Source of the DNA: Flexivirga meconopsidis
GTDB lineage: Bacteria; Actinomycetota; Actinomycetes; Actinomycetales; Dermatophilaceae
Reading direction: 5' to 3'
NCBI RefSeq assembly: GCF_026162425.1
Contig: NZ_JAOBQJ010000005.1
Span: forward strand, 372,001 to 436,000
Length of the DNA stretch: 64,000 nt
Below, in pieces: positions 36,047 to 43,509 of this stretch; position 1 is the first letter of the stretch; the number at the start of each line of letters is the position of its first letter. The notes beneath the pieces were generated by a model that was not told where the DNA came from, did not search any database, and saw only the letters and a list, made by a program, of their open reading frames with translations. The position numbers were made by a program, and so were the translations under genes.

Positions 36047-37150
36047 ATGCAACACGGACGACACGAGGCGGGGCACGTCGGGCAGCCGCCGCGGCGCAGC
36101 GGGTTCGGCACCGACTTCGCCACCGAGTTGCGCACGCTCGTCTCACCCAGGGTGCTCGGTCTGCTGATCGGGGTGCTCGTCCTGCAGATCGCCTTCATCT
36201 TCAGCTACGTGGCGGCGTTCCACGCCCCGAAGCCCACGAGCATCCCGGTGGCCGTGGTCGCGGGCCCGCAAACGCAGCAGGTCGTCGGCAAGCTCAACGC
36301 GATCGACGGCTCCCCGCTCAAGGCGTCGGGCGCCGCCGACGAGGCCACCGCCAAGCGGCAGGTCACGGGCGGGGACAAGAGCGCCGCGCTGGTGATGAAC
36401 CCGCGCGGCACCACCGACGCGCTGTATGTCGCAGGCGGCGGTGGACCCGCGGTCGTCAGTGCCGTGGAGCAGGTCACCGGCCAGGTCGAGGCCTCCCAGC
36501 AGCGCACCGCCCGCACGGTGGATCTGGTCCCGGTGCAGAAGGAGGACGGCCGCGGCCTCACCGGCTTCTACCTGGTGATCGGCTGGATCGTCGGCGGCTA
36601 CCTGGTCACCGCGGCGATCGGCTTCCTCGCCTCGGCGCGACCGGCCAACGTGGCCGCCGCGACCGGACGGATCCTCGCCCTCGTCCCCTACGCCGTCCTG
36701 TCCGGACTGCTCGGCGCGATCGTCGTCGACCCGATGCTGGGTGCGCTCACCGGACACTTCATGGCGCTCTGGGGCCTCGGCACGCTGCTGGTGCTGTCCA
36801 GCGCGGTCATGACCATCGGCATGCAGGCGCTGCTCGGGGTGGTCGGCATCGGTGTGACGATTCTCATCTTCGTGGTGCTCGGCAACCCGTCCGCGGGCGG
36901 GCCCTACCAATATGACCTGCTGCCGGGCTTCTGGCGGGTGATCGGCCCGTTGATCCCGAACGGCGCGGGCACCAGCGCGGTCCGGGACATCGTCTACTTC
37001 GGCGGCAACCACCTCGGCGGCCCGATCGCAGTGATCGTCGCCTACATCGTGATCGGTGCGGCGATCGCGCTGGGCGCGACGGCGTTCTTCAGCCGGCGCG
37101 CAGCTTCGCAAGCAGCGGACCCAGCACCGGCTCCGGCACCATCGCACTGA
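36047..37150 (+). CDS. ABC-2/YhgE-like integral membrane protein
   Basis: This 367-residue protein has one N-terminal membrane helix (GLLIGVLVLQIAFIFSYVAA), a soluble extracytoplasmic stretch of about 120 residues, and five or six C-terminal helices from GFYLVIGWIVGGYLVTAAIG onward. This is the plan of ABC-2-type export permeases and YhgE/Pip/DUF3533 membrane proteins. No ATPase gene is adjacent. GGGAGGAG precedes the ATG. A BlaI/CopY-like operator lies just upstream, suggesting induction by a cell-wall or metal signal. Its last 62 bases overlap the 3' end of coaD on the other strand. Confidence 0.72.
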   Translation: MQHGRHEAGHVGQPPRRSGFGTDFATELRTLVSPRVLGLLIGVLVLQIAFIFSYVAAFHAPKPTSIPVAVVAGPQTQQVVGKLNAIDGSPLKASGAADEATAKRQVTGGDKSAALVMNPRGTTDALYVAGGGGPAVVSAVEQVTGQVEASQQRTARTVDLVPVQKEDGRGLTGFYLVIGWIVGGYLVTAAIGFLASARPANVAAATGRILALVPYAVLSGLLGAIVVDPMLGALTGHFMALWGLGTLLVLSSAVMTIGMQALLGVVGIGVTILIFVVLGNPSAGGPYQYDLLPGFWRVIGPLIPNGAGTSAVRDIVYFGGNHLGGPIAVIVAYIVIGAAIALGATAFFSRRAASQAADPAPAPAPSH

Positions 37151-37583
37151 CGTCGGCGCCGTGCGCGGCGATCAGCCGGATCAGTGAGCTCGAGTAGTGA
37201 CCGAGCGTCGGGTTGCCGGGCAGCAGCAGGGTCTCGACGCCGGTCATCTCGGAGTTCATGAGCGCCATCGGCAGCTCGTAGTCGTAGTCGGTCGAGCCGC
37301 GAATCCCCTTCAGCAGCACGCCCGCGTCGAGCTCGCGGCACACGTCGACGATCAGCCGGTCGCCGTAGGCCGCGGCCCGCACGTTGGGCAGGTCCGCGGT
37401 CGACGCCTCGATCAGCGCCACCCGTTCTTCCGGGGTGAAGGTGCCCTGCTTGTTCGGGTTGTGCAGGATCGCGACGACCACGTCGTCATACAGCCTGCTG
37501 GCGCGGGTGATGACATCCAGGTGGCCGTTGGTGATCGGGTCGTAGGAGCCGGGCAGCACGGCCCGGCGCGGGTTGCCGGTCAT
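37089..37583 (-). CDS. coaD: Phosphopantetheine adenylyltransferase
   Basis: CoaD makes dephospho-CoA from 4'-phosphopantetheine and ATP. The 164-residue protein has the nucleotidyltransferase motif PGSYDPITNGHLDV at residues 11-24, KGIRGSTDYDYELPMALMN, and the second ATP site HYSSSLIR. The family usually has Phe after GS; Tyr is a mild change. It lies in the order recG-rsmD-coaD, with 47 bp after rsmD. Its 3' end overlaps the convergent membrane protein gene by 62 bp. Confidence 0.95.
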   Translation of the reverse strand: MTGNPRRAVLPGSYDPITNGHLDVITRASRLYDDVVVAILHNPNKQGTFTPEERVALIEASTADLPNVRAAAYGDRLIVDVCRELDAGVLLKGIRGSTDYDYELPMALMNSEMTGVETLLLPGNPTLGHYSSSLIRLIAAHGADVSAMVPEPVLGPLLAKLRAG

Positions 37584-37630
37584 GCCGAGACTGTATGCCG
37601 TGCCCGGTGCCCGCGCGGGTCAGCACGAGA

Positions 37631-38206
37631 TCAGGCGGACTCGCCCTCGGGCACATACTGCGCGAACCAGCAGGTGGTCTCGCCGTAGCGGCGCGGGCCG
37701 ATCAGCTCGACGTCGACCGGCCAGGTCGGCTCCGGGGAACGGCTGGACCGCTCGACGACCAGCACCGCATCCTCGGCGAGCGACTCGTGCTCGACGAGCG
37801 CACCCAGCACCCGGGCAAGCGTCTCGTCGTCGACGGCGTAGGGCGGGTCGGCGAAGACCAGGTCGAGCGGCGGCCGCAGCGGCGCGGCAACCACCTTCTC
37901 CACCGGCGCGATCCGCACGGTCGCCGCGGTGAGCCGCAGGTCACGAACGTTCGCCGCGATCACCGCAGCCGCCTTGCGGTCCGACTCGACCAGCAGCACC
38001 GATGCCGCACCGCGCGACGCAGCCTCCAGACCGAGCGCGCCGGACCCGGCATACAGGTCGAGGACGCGGCAGTCGGCGAGCGCGTCGAGGTGTTCGAGCC
38101 GGCCGAAGATCGCCTCGCGCACCCGGTCGGACGTCGGGCGGGTGCCCGAGCCGGCCGGCGTCGCTATCCGCCGGCCGCCCGCGGTGCCGGCGATGATGCG
38201 CGTCAT
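37631..38206 (-). CDS. rsmD: 16S rRNA (guanine(966)-N(2))-methyltransferase
   Basis: RsmD methylates G966 of 16S rRNA in the assembled small subunit. The 191-residue protein starts MTRIIAGTAGGRRIATPAG, has SAM motif I in VLDLYAGSGALGLEAASRGA and the catalytic N6/N2-type motif LVFADPPYAV. The substrate-binding TRPTSDRVREAIFG is intact. Its ATG overlaps the recG stop by 4 nt, so it is coupled to recG. Confidence 0.95.
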   Translation of the reverse strand: MTRIIAGTAGGRRIATPAGSGTRPTSDRVREAIFGRLEHLDALADCRVLDLYAGSGALGLEAASRGAASVLLVESDRKAAAVIAANVRDLRLTAATVRIAPVEKVVAAPLRPPLDLVFADPPYAVDDETLARVLGALVEHESLAEDAVLVVERSSRSPEPTWPVDVELIGPRRYGETTCWFAQYVPEGESA

Positions 38207-40407
38207 CCGCGCTCCAGGAAGGCGGCCTGCTCGGCGTCGAGGCGTTCGGCGACCAGAGCCGCGAGCTGCGGGTGGTCGGTGAGGGCGGGGTCGTCGGCGA
38301 CGAGCATCGCGGCGTCCTCCCGGGCGAAGTCGATCAGCTGCACGTCGGACTTGTGGGTGAGGCGCAGCAGGCGCAGCTGCGACCGGCTGCCGCTCTGCGC
38401 GGCACCGAGGATGTCACCCTCACGCCGCAGGCTGAGGTCGAGGTCGGCCAACTCGAAACCGTTGGTAGTGCTCGCCACCGCCTCCAGGCGGGCGATGGTG
38501 AGCGGGTTTTCGGTGTCGCTCACCAGCAGGCAGAGGCCGGCGGCCCCACCCCGGCCGACCCGGCCGCGCAGCTGGTGCAGCTGGGAGATGCCGAACCGGT
38601 CGGCGTCCATCACGACCATCGCGGTCGCGTTGGGCACGTCGACGCCGACCTCGATGACCGTGGTCGACACCAGCACGTCGATCTCGCCGCGGCCGAAGGC
38701 CTGCATCACCGCTTCCTTCTGGTCCGGTGGCATCTTGCCGTGCAGCATCTCGATGCGCATGCCGGCGAGCGACGGCTCCTCGCGCAGCCGCTCGATCTGC
38801 TGGTAGACGCCGGTGAGCTCGCGCGGGGTCGCCTCGCCCTCCTCCCCTTCGGCGTAGTCGTCGGCCTCGGGCGGGTCGTCCTCGGACACCACCTCGAGCG
38901 AGCCGTCCATCGGGTCGCCGATGCGCGGGCACACGACGTAGGCCTGGTGGCCGGCACGCACCTCCTCGGCGACGCGGGCCCAGGTGCGCGCCACCCAGTC
39001 GGGCCGGATGCCGGGCACGACATGAGTCGCGATCGGCTGCCGGCCGCGCGGCAGCTCGCTCAGGGTCGAGGTGTCCATGTCACCGAAGACGGTCATCGCG
39101 ACCGTGCGCGGGATCGGCGTCGCCGTCATCACCAGCACATGTGGCGGCCGGATTGCTTTGGCCCGCAAGGCATCTCGCTGTTCGACCCCGAAGCGGTGCT
39201 GCTCGTCGACGACGACCAGGCCGAGGTCGGCGAACATCACGTGCTCCTGGATCAGCGCGTGCGTGCCGATCACGATGCCGACCGGCCCGGTGGCCACGTC
39301 GAGCAGCACCTTCTCCCGCTGCGCCTTGGTCATCGACCCGGTGAGCAGCGCCACCTGAGTGGCGTTGTCCGCGCCGCCGAGCATGCCCGCCTCGGCGAGC
39401 TCGCCGAGCATCGCCCGGATCGAGCGGGCGTGCTGCTGGGCCAGCACCTCGGTCGGCGCGAGCAGCGCCGCCTGCGCCCCGGCGTCGATCGCGGCGAGCA
39501 TCGCCCGCAGCGCGACGATCGTCTTGCCCGAGCCGACCTCGCCCTGCAGCAACCGGTGCATCGGGTGACCCTGCGCGAGATCGTGCTCGATCTGCTCGCC
39601 GACCCGCCGCTGGCCGTCGGTGAGCTCGAAGGGCAGCTTGGTGTCGAAGGCCGCGAGCAGCCCGCCGCTGGTCGCGTGCCGTGGGGTGGCCTCCTCGGCC
39701 TGCGCCTCGGCCCGCCGCTGGGCGAGGACGGTCTGCACGACCAGCGCCTCGTCGTAGCGCAGCCGCCGCTTGCCGCGGCCCCAGTCCTTGGGGTCCATCG
39801 GGAAGTGCAGCAGCCGGTAGGCGTCGGCCAGCACCGGCAGCCCGCGCTCGCGCCGGATGCCCGGCGGCACGGGGTCGGGCAGCTCGACCTCGTCCAGCAC
39901 CAGCCGCAGGGCGCTGGTCAGTTGCATGTCGGTGACGCCCTTGACCGTCGGGTAGAGCGGGATCAGCCCGCCGCGGTAGACCGGGTCTGCCTCGCCGCCG
40001 TCGAAGAGCGTGTAGTCGGGGTGCGCCAACTGCCAGGTGTTGCGGTAGGTCTGCAGCTTGCCGCGGAAGACGCCGTGCGCGCCCGGCACCAGCCGGGCCT
40101 CGTGCCCGTAGGCCTTGAAGAAGACCAGGTCGGCGCGCTGCCCGTCGGCGTCCTCGAGCACGACCGTCAGCATCTTGCCGCGCCGCTGCCGCATCGTGCG
40201 GGTGGTGGCGCCGACCACGGTCGCGACCAGCACGACGTCCTCACCCGGCGCGAAATCGGCGAGCCGGCCGCTCTTGCTCGCATCGAGGTAGCGGCGCGGC
40301 AGGAAATCCAGCAGGTCACCGACCGTGTGCACGTCGCGGTGCCTCGCGAGCTTGGTCGCAAGCTCGCCGACGATCGGCTTGAGGGACGACTCCCGGGTGA
40401 ACACCAC
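38203..40407 (-). CDS. recG: ATP-dependent DNA helicase RecG
   Basis: RecG remodels stalled forks and branch-migrates Holliday junctions. The 734-residue protein has the N-terminal wedge/OB region (about 1-210), Walker A GEVGSGKT at 289-296, a DEQH box in VVVDEQHRFGVEQRD, VMTATPIPRT (motif III), and the C-terminal helicase lobe with VIEVGVDVPNA and QLRGRVGRGG. The start is one of two adjacent GTG codons right after the stop of the kinase gene before it. The order fakA-like, recG, rsmD, coaD is conserved in actinobacteria. Confidence 0.96.
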   Translation of the reverse strand: MVFTRESSLKPIVGELATKLARHRDVHTVGDLLDFLPRRYLDASKSGRLADFAPGEDVVLVATVVGATTRTMRQRRGKMLTVVLEDADGQRADLVFFKAYGHEARLVPGAHGVFRGKLQTYRNTWQLAHPDYTLFDGGEADPVYRGGLIPLYPTVKGVTDMQLTSALRLVLDEVELPDPVPPGIRRERGLPVLADAYRLLHFPMDPKDWGRGKRRLRYDEALVVQTVLAQRRAEAQAEEATPRHATSGGLLAAFDTKLPFELTDGQRRVGEQIEHDLAQGHPMHRLLQGEVGSGKTIVALRAMLAAIDAGAQAALLAPTEVLAQQHARSIRAMLGELAEAGMLGGADNATQVALLTGSMTKAQREKVLLDVATGPVGIVIGTHALIQEHVMFADLGLVVVDEQHRFGVEQRDALRAKAIRPPHVLVMTATPIPRTVAMTVFGDMDTSTLSELPRGRQPIATHVVPGIRPDWVARTWARVAEEVRAGHQAYVVCPRIGDPMDGSLEVVSEDDPPEADDYAEGEEGEATPRELTGVYQQIERLREEPSLAGMRIEMLHGKMPPDQKEAVMQAFGRGEIDVLVSTTVIEVGVDVPNATAMVVMDADRFGISQLHQLRGRVGRGGAAGLCLLVSDTENPLTIARLEAVASTTNGFELADLDLSLRREGDILGAAQSGSRSQLRLLRLTHKSDVQLIDFAREDAAMLVADDPALTDHPQLAALVAERLDAEQAAFLERG

Positions 40408-41946
40408 CTACTCGACCCCGATCGTGAGCGGCGGCTCCCCCGCCCCACCGTCGACCACGGTGACGTCGACCTTCGGGTATGCCGCGCGCAGCGCAGCCCC
40501 CAATCCCGTTGTGCCCGGGCCATTCTCGCCGACCACGACGGTGATCAGCTCGGCGTCGCCGGGCAACCCGTCGACGAAGTCACCCACCTCCCGCATGGCG
40601 TCATCCTCGCCGACCGCACTGACAACCCGCAGGCTGCGCACGCCGTCGACCGCGCTGCGCGCCGCGTCGCTTGCCGTTGCCAGATCGGCGTCCGGGACGA
40701 TCACCGCGAGCGCCGCGAGGAGCTGGGCGGCGTCCGTGCCGACGACCTGCACCCGGTCGGCGTCGGGAGCGCCGTGCGGTGCGGCGCCAGCGGCGGCGTC
40801 GTCGGCCAGCTCGCGCAGGCGCGGACTGCCGCACAGCACAAGGGTGTTCGCGTCACGCAAGCGGCTTCGCAACTGGGCGGGAGTGGCGCCCTCCACCGGG
40901 GTGAAACCGGCCTCGCGGACCGCCTGCGCCATACCGTCGCTTGCGACGAGTGGCAGGACGATCAGTCCGGCGGCGGCGTCGTCGGCAAACCGGGTGATGG
41001 CGAAACGGTGCGCCCGCCCGGCACCGACCGCGGCATTCACGGCGGCGGCGACGTCGTCGACGTGCACGTGCACCGACCACAGGTCGGGTCCGCCCGCGAC
41101 CACGAGCGAGTCGCCCAACCCGTCGAGCGTGCTCTTCAAGGTCGTGACGCGGGGGGCGTCCGACTCTTCGAGCAGGAACATCACCTCGTATGCCGGGCCG
41201 CCCGCGACAGCATGGTCGTCGCATCCGTCGAGCACCGCAGGGTCGGAGTTGCGCACGGCGCTGCCCTGCGCGCTGATCCGCAGCCACTCCGGTTCCGCCG
41301 CGGGTCGCTGTGCGAGGCCGCCCTCGCCGCGCACCACCCGCTGGAGCGCCTCGATTACCAGCAGGTAGCCGGCTCCGCCGGCGTCGACGACTCCGGCGCG
41401 GCGCAGCACCTCGTGCTCGGTGCGGGTGCGCAGCAAGGCGGCACCGGCCCCGGCAACCGCGGCATCCACCACCCCGCGCAGGTCGGCACCACCACTGTCG
41501 GCCGACACCGCGGCGGATGCGGCCGCACCCGCGACGGTGAGCATGGTGCCGCGCTCGGGACGGGACACCCCGTCACGGGCCAGTTGCGAGGCCCGGGAGA
41601 GCACGGCGGCCAGGTCGTGCCCGTCGAGCGCGTCGCCCTCGACCTGGGAGACCACCTCGTTGACGCCGCGGGCGAGTTGACTGAGGATGACGCCGGAGTT
41701 GCCGTGGGCGGCCACGAGCGTGGCGCGGGCCATGGTCGCGGTCGCCTCGCGCAGGTCGCCCGGGTCGTCGGTGCCGAGCTGGTCGATCGCCTCGCTCATC
41801 GTGAGCAGCAGGTTGCTGCCGGTGTCGCCGTCCGGCACCGGGAAGACGTTGAGCCGGTTGAGCGCCTCGGCGTAGGCGGCGAGATCGGCGCGCGCGGTGA
41901 TCACCCAGCGGCGCAACGCCACCAGGTCGAGCTGCGCGAGCGGCAT
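40408..41946 (-). CDS. DAK2 domain fatty acid kinase-like protein (FakA-like)
   Basis: This 512-residue protein has an N-terminal DhaL/DAK2 kinase domain with the nucleotide/metal motif NVFPVPDGDTGSNLLLT (residues 33-49), VAAHGNSGVILSQL and GTMLTVAGAAASAAV. A middle domain and a C-terminal DegV-like domain of the FakA type follow. FakA phosphorylates fatty acids held by FakB partners; no fakB gene is seen here, and other acyl substrates are possible. It heads the recG-rsmD-coaD run and diverges from rpmB. Confidence 0.88.
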   Translation of the reverse strand: MPLAQLDLVALRRWVITARADLAAYAEALNRLNVFPVPDGDTGSNLLLTMSEAIDQLGTDDPGDLREATATMARATLVAAHGNSGVILSQLARGVNEVVSQVEGDALDGHDLAAVLSRASQLARDGVSRPERGTMLTVAGAAASAAVSADSGGADLRGVVDAAVAGAGAALLRTRTEHEVLRRAGVVDAGGAGYLLVIEALQRVVRGEGGLAQRPAAEPEWLRISAQGSAVRNSDPAVLDGCDDHAVAGGPAYEVMFLLEESDAPRVTTLKSTLDGLGDSLVVAGGPDLWSVHVHVDDVAAAVNAAVGAGRAHRFAITRFADDAAAGLIVLPLVASDGMAQAVREAGFTPVEGATPAQLRSRLRDANTLVLCGSPRLRELADDAAAGAAPHGAPDADRVQVVGTDAAQLLAALAVIVPDADLATASDAARSAVDGVRSLRVVSAVGEDDAMREVGDFVDGLPGDAELITVVVGENGPGTTGLGAALRAAYPKVDVTVVDGGAGEPPLTIGVE

Positions 41947-42007
41947 GGAGGAGGCACACTTTCTCGGGCGGATGCTTGGCCACCGCGAGACTAGTTCACC
42001 GGCCGTT

Positions 42008-42037
42008 TTGGTGTCCTGACCCCGCCTCGGCTACGCT
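42008..42037 (+). promoter_or_regulatory. Possible rpmB promoter
   Basis: TTGGTG (42008-42013) and TACGCT (42032-42037) are separated by 18 bp in the gap upstream of rpmB. TACGCT is a common actinobacterial -10 form. The RNA would start about 85 bp before the GTG. Confidence 0.35.
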
Positions 42038-42130
42038 TGTGCGGTTCCCGCGTGCGACTGCTCGCCATACCTCATGGCGTCGTGCACCGGGCATCGGACG
42101 CTCAACCATTTCATTCCAAGGAGATTCACC

Positions 42131-42325
42131 GTGGCTGCCACCTGCGACGTCTGCGGCAAGGGACCCGGCTTCGGTCACAACATCTCGCACTCACACCGCC
42201 GCACCAAGCGCCGTTGGAACCCCAACATCCAGCGTGTCCGTGCGCTGGTCGGCGAGGCGGGCGTGACCCCGAAGCGGATCAACGTCTGCACCTCCTGCCT
42301 CAAGGCGGGCAAGGTCAAGCGCTGA
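42131..42325 (+). CDS. rpmB: 50S ribosomal protein L28, zinc-binding form
   Basis: This 64-residue L28 begins at GTG 42131 and reads [20 protein letters not shown], with [15 protein letters not shown] and a C-terminal [13 protein letters not shown]. The two CxxC pairs mark the zinc-binding C+ paralogue. AAGGAG lies about eight bases upstream of the GTG, which excludes the longer in-frame ATG. It diverges from the fakA-like gene, as in many actinobacteria. Confidence 0.97.
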   Translation: MAATCDVCGKGPGFGHNISHSHRRTKRRWNPNIQRVRALVGEAGVTPKRINVCTSCLKAGKVKR

Positions 42326-42346
42326 CGCGTTCCCAACGCATCTTCG

Positions 42347-42379
42347 AAGCGGGTCGTCCCTCACCGGGGCGGCCCGCTT
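42347..42379 (+). terminator. rpmB terminator
   Basis: AAGCGGGTCGTCC (42347-42359) pairs with GGGCGGCCCGCTT (42367-42379), with two G-U pairs in RNA and a 7-nt loop, followed by TTCG. It lies 22 bp after the rpmB stop. The T-run is short, as usual in high-GC genomes. Confidence 0.6.
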
Positions 42380-42412
42380 TCGTATGCCGCCTGCGCCGCC
42401 CGCGCACGATGT

Positions 42413-42563
42413 CACCTTTTCGGTGAGTTCCGCCGCTCCGCGCGCGAAGCTCCGCACTTCTCACTCGGAACTTCCGCTCCCCCAAGCGAAACTCACCGAT
42501 AAGGTGCCCGACGCGCCGTGATCGCGCAGCCACACGGCGTGTCGGCCACCTATTCGGTGAGTT
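42413..42563. repeat. Interspersed CACC...GGTGAG repeat, locus A, with 30-bp-arm dyad
   Basis: Three copies are present: CACCTTTTCGGTGAGTT at 42413-42429, an inverted copy at 42491-42506, and CACCTATTCGGTGAGTT at 42547-42563. The inverted and third copies extend into 30-base arms (42491-42520 and 42533-42562) that match at 26 of 30 positions around a 12-nt loop. The same elements occur at 62265-62434. Confidence 0.8.
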
Positions 42564-42645
42564 TTACGTCCCCCAGCGCCGCAGCCAGGAGCGCGACGTC
42601 GCATTCCGGCTAGCAGTGCTCGCCGGCGCGCCCAAGGATCGACGC

Positions 42646-43086
42646 ATGCAGATCGAAGCACTCGCCCGCGATGTCCTCACCGAACTGCGCGACCGCGCCC
42701 CCAGCGAGGCGCATGTGCCGGTCACCGCGGACGGCGGTGAACCGCTGCGCTGCTGCCTGCGGAACGCCGAACCACGTGAGCAACTGCTGCTGACCAGCTA
42801 CTCCCCGCCGCTGCCGGACAGTCCCTATCGCGAGCACGGACCGATCTTCCTGCATGCCGACGCCACCGACTGCACGCCGCTGCCGGCCGGCTTTCCGCCG
42901 ATGTCGAGCGCACGCCGCCAGGCGCTCCGGGCGTATGACGAGCGCGGCTGGATACGCGAGACGGAACTAGCTGAGCCAGGCGAATCCGCCGCCCTGACAA
43001 CGAAACTCCTCGCCGAGCCGGGCGTCAGCTTCGTCGAGGTCCGCAGTCCCGGCCACGGTTGCTACATGTTCCGCGTCCGACGCTGA
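42646..43086 (+). CDS. DUF1203 family protein
   Basis: This 146-residue protein matches DUF1203: CCLRNAEPREQLLLTSYSPP, then SPYREHGPIFLHAD and a C-terminal GVSFVEVRSPGHGCYMFRVR. The Cys and His residues in these segments recur in the family, whose function is unknown. The ATG at 42646 fits the family start; an earlier in-frame start falls in non-coding sequence. It converges with the small membrane protein gene across a very long hairpin. Confidence 0.8.
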   Translation: MQIEALARDVLTELRDRAPSEAHVPVTADGGEPLRCCLRNAEPREQLLLTSYSPPLPDSPYREHGPIFLHADATDCTPLPAGFPPMSSARRQALRAYDERGWIRETELAEPGESAALTTKLLAEPGVSFVEVRSPGHGCYMFRVRR

Positions 43087-43101
43087 TACCAGAACGGCGA
43101 A

Positions 43102-43171
43102 CACCCCCGCGCATCTCGTAAGCGACGGTGACGCCGGCGTCACCTGCACTTACGAGACGACCGCGGGGGTG
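43102..43171. terminator. 70-bp hairpin between convergent genes
   Basis: The dyad has a perfect outer arm CACCCCCGCG/CGCGGGGGTG (43102-43111, 43162-43171), a middle arm TCTCGTAAG/CTTACGAGA (43114-43122, 43149-43157), and a perfect core GGTGACGCC/GGCGTCACC (43127-43144) with no loop between. It lies between the stops of the DUF1203 gene and the small membrane protein gene and could end both transcripts. Its length is far beyond a normal terminator. Confidence 0.55.
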
Positions 43172-43187
43172 ACGCCTCATGACAGCA

Positions 43188-43490
43188 CTACTTGTGCAGG
43201 TTGGGGTTCTCCATCTCGGCCGCCGCCTTCTCCCGGGCGAGCTCCTGCTCGTCGACCACGATCGGCCGCAGGTAGGCCCAGGCCGCCATACACACGGCGA
43301 AGACGAACATGCCAAGGCCGCACCAGAGGTTCAAGTTGAAGTTGTCCGCGCGCTGTTTGTCGGCCTCGGTGAAATTGACCAGGCCCATGATGAACAGCAC
43401 CACGCCGTAGATCCCCATGAGTGCGGCAATGATGTTGCGGACGTCGAACAGACCCGCGGTGTGCCGCTGGGAGCCAGTTTTCGTCGTCAT
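43188..43490 (-). CDS. Small two-helix membrane protein, symporter partner
   Basis: This 100-residue protein has two hydrophobic helices (IIAALMGIYGVVLFIMGLVN and LWCGLGMFVFAVCMAAWAYL) and a charged C-terminal tail. Proteins of this size and plan often sit next to solute:sodium symporters in actinobacteria and may be accessory subunits; that is inference. It lies 19 bp after the symporter gene on the same strand and is likely co-translated. Confidence 0.75.
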   Translation of the reverse strand: MTTKTGSQRHTAGLFDVRNIIAALMGIYGVVLFIMGLVNFTEADKQRADNFNLNLWCGLGMFVFAVCMAAWAYLRPIVVDEQELAREKAAAEMENPNLHK

Positions 43491-43509
43491 CGTTTTCAGC
43501 TCCTTTGCG

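Larger units (their letters stand above)
42326..42645. other. 320-bp non-coding gap with terminator and repeats
   Basis: No gene is visible between rpmB and the DUF1203 gene. The gap holds the rpmB terminator, three copies of the CACC-TTTTC-GGTGAG element in both orientations, and a long dyad formed by two of them. The remaining bases show no coding bias. Confidence 0.7.

Noticed and set aside
38272-41994. A 1240-codon plus-strand open frame
   Set aside because: It is antisense to recG and the fakA-like gene, both with intact catalytic motifs. Its translation is Arg/Gly/Val/His-rich low complexity, typical of shadow frames in high-GC DNA.
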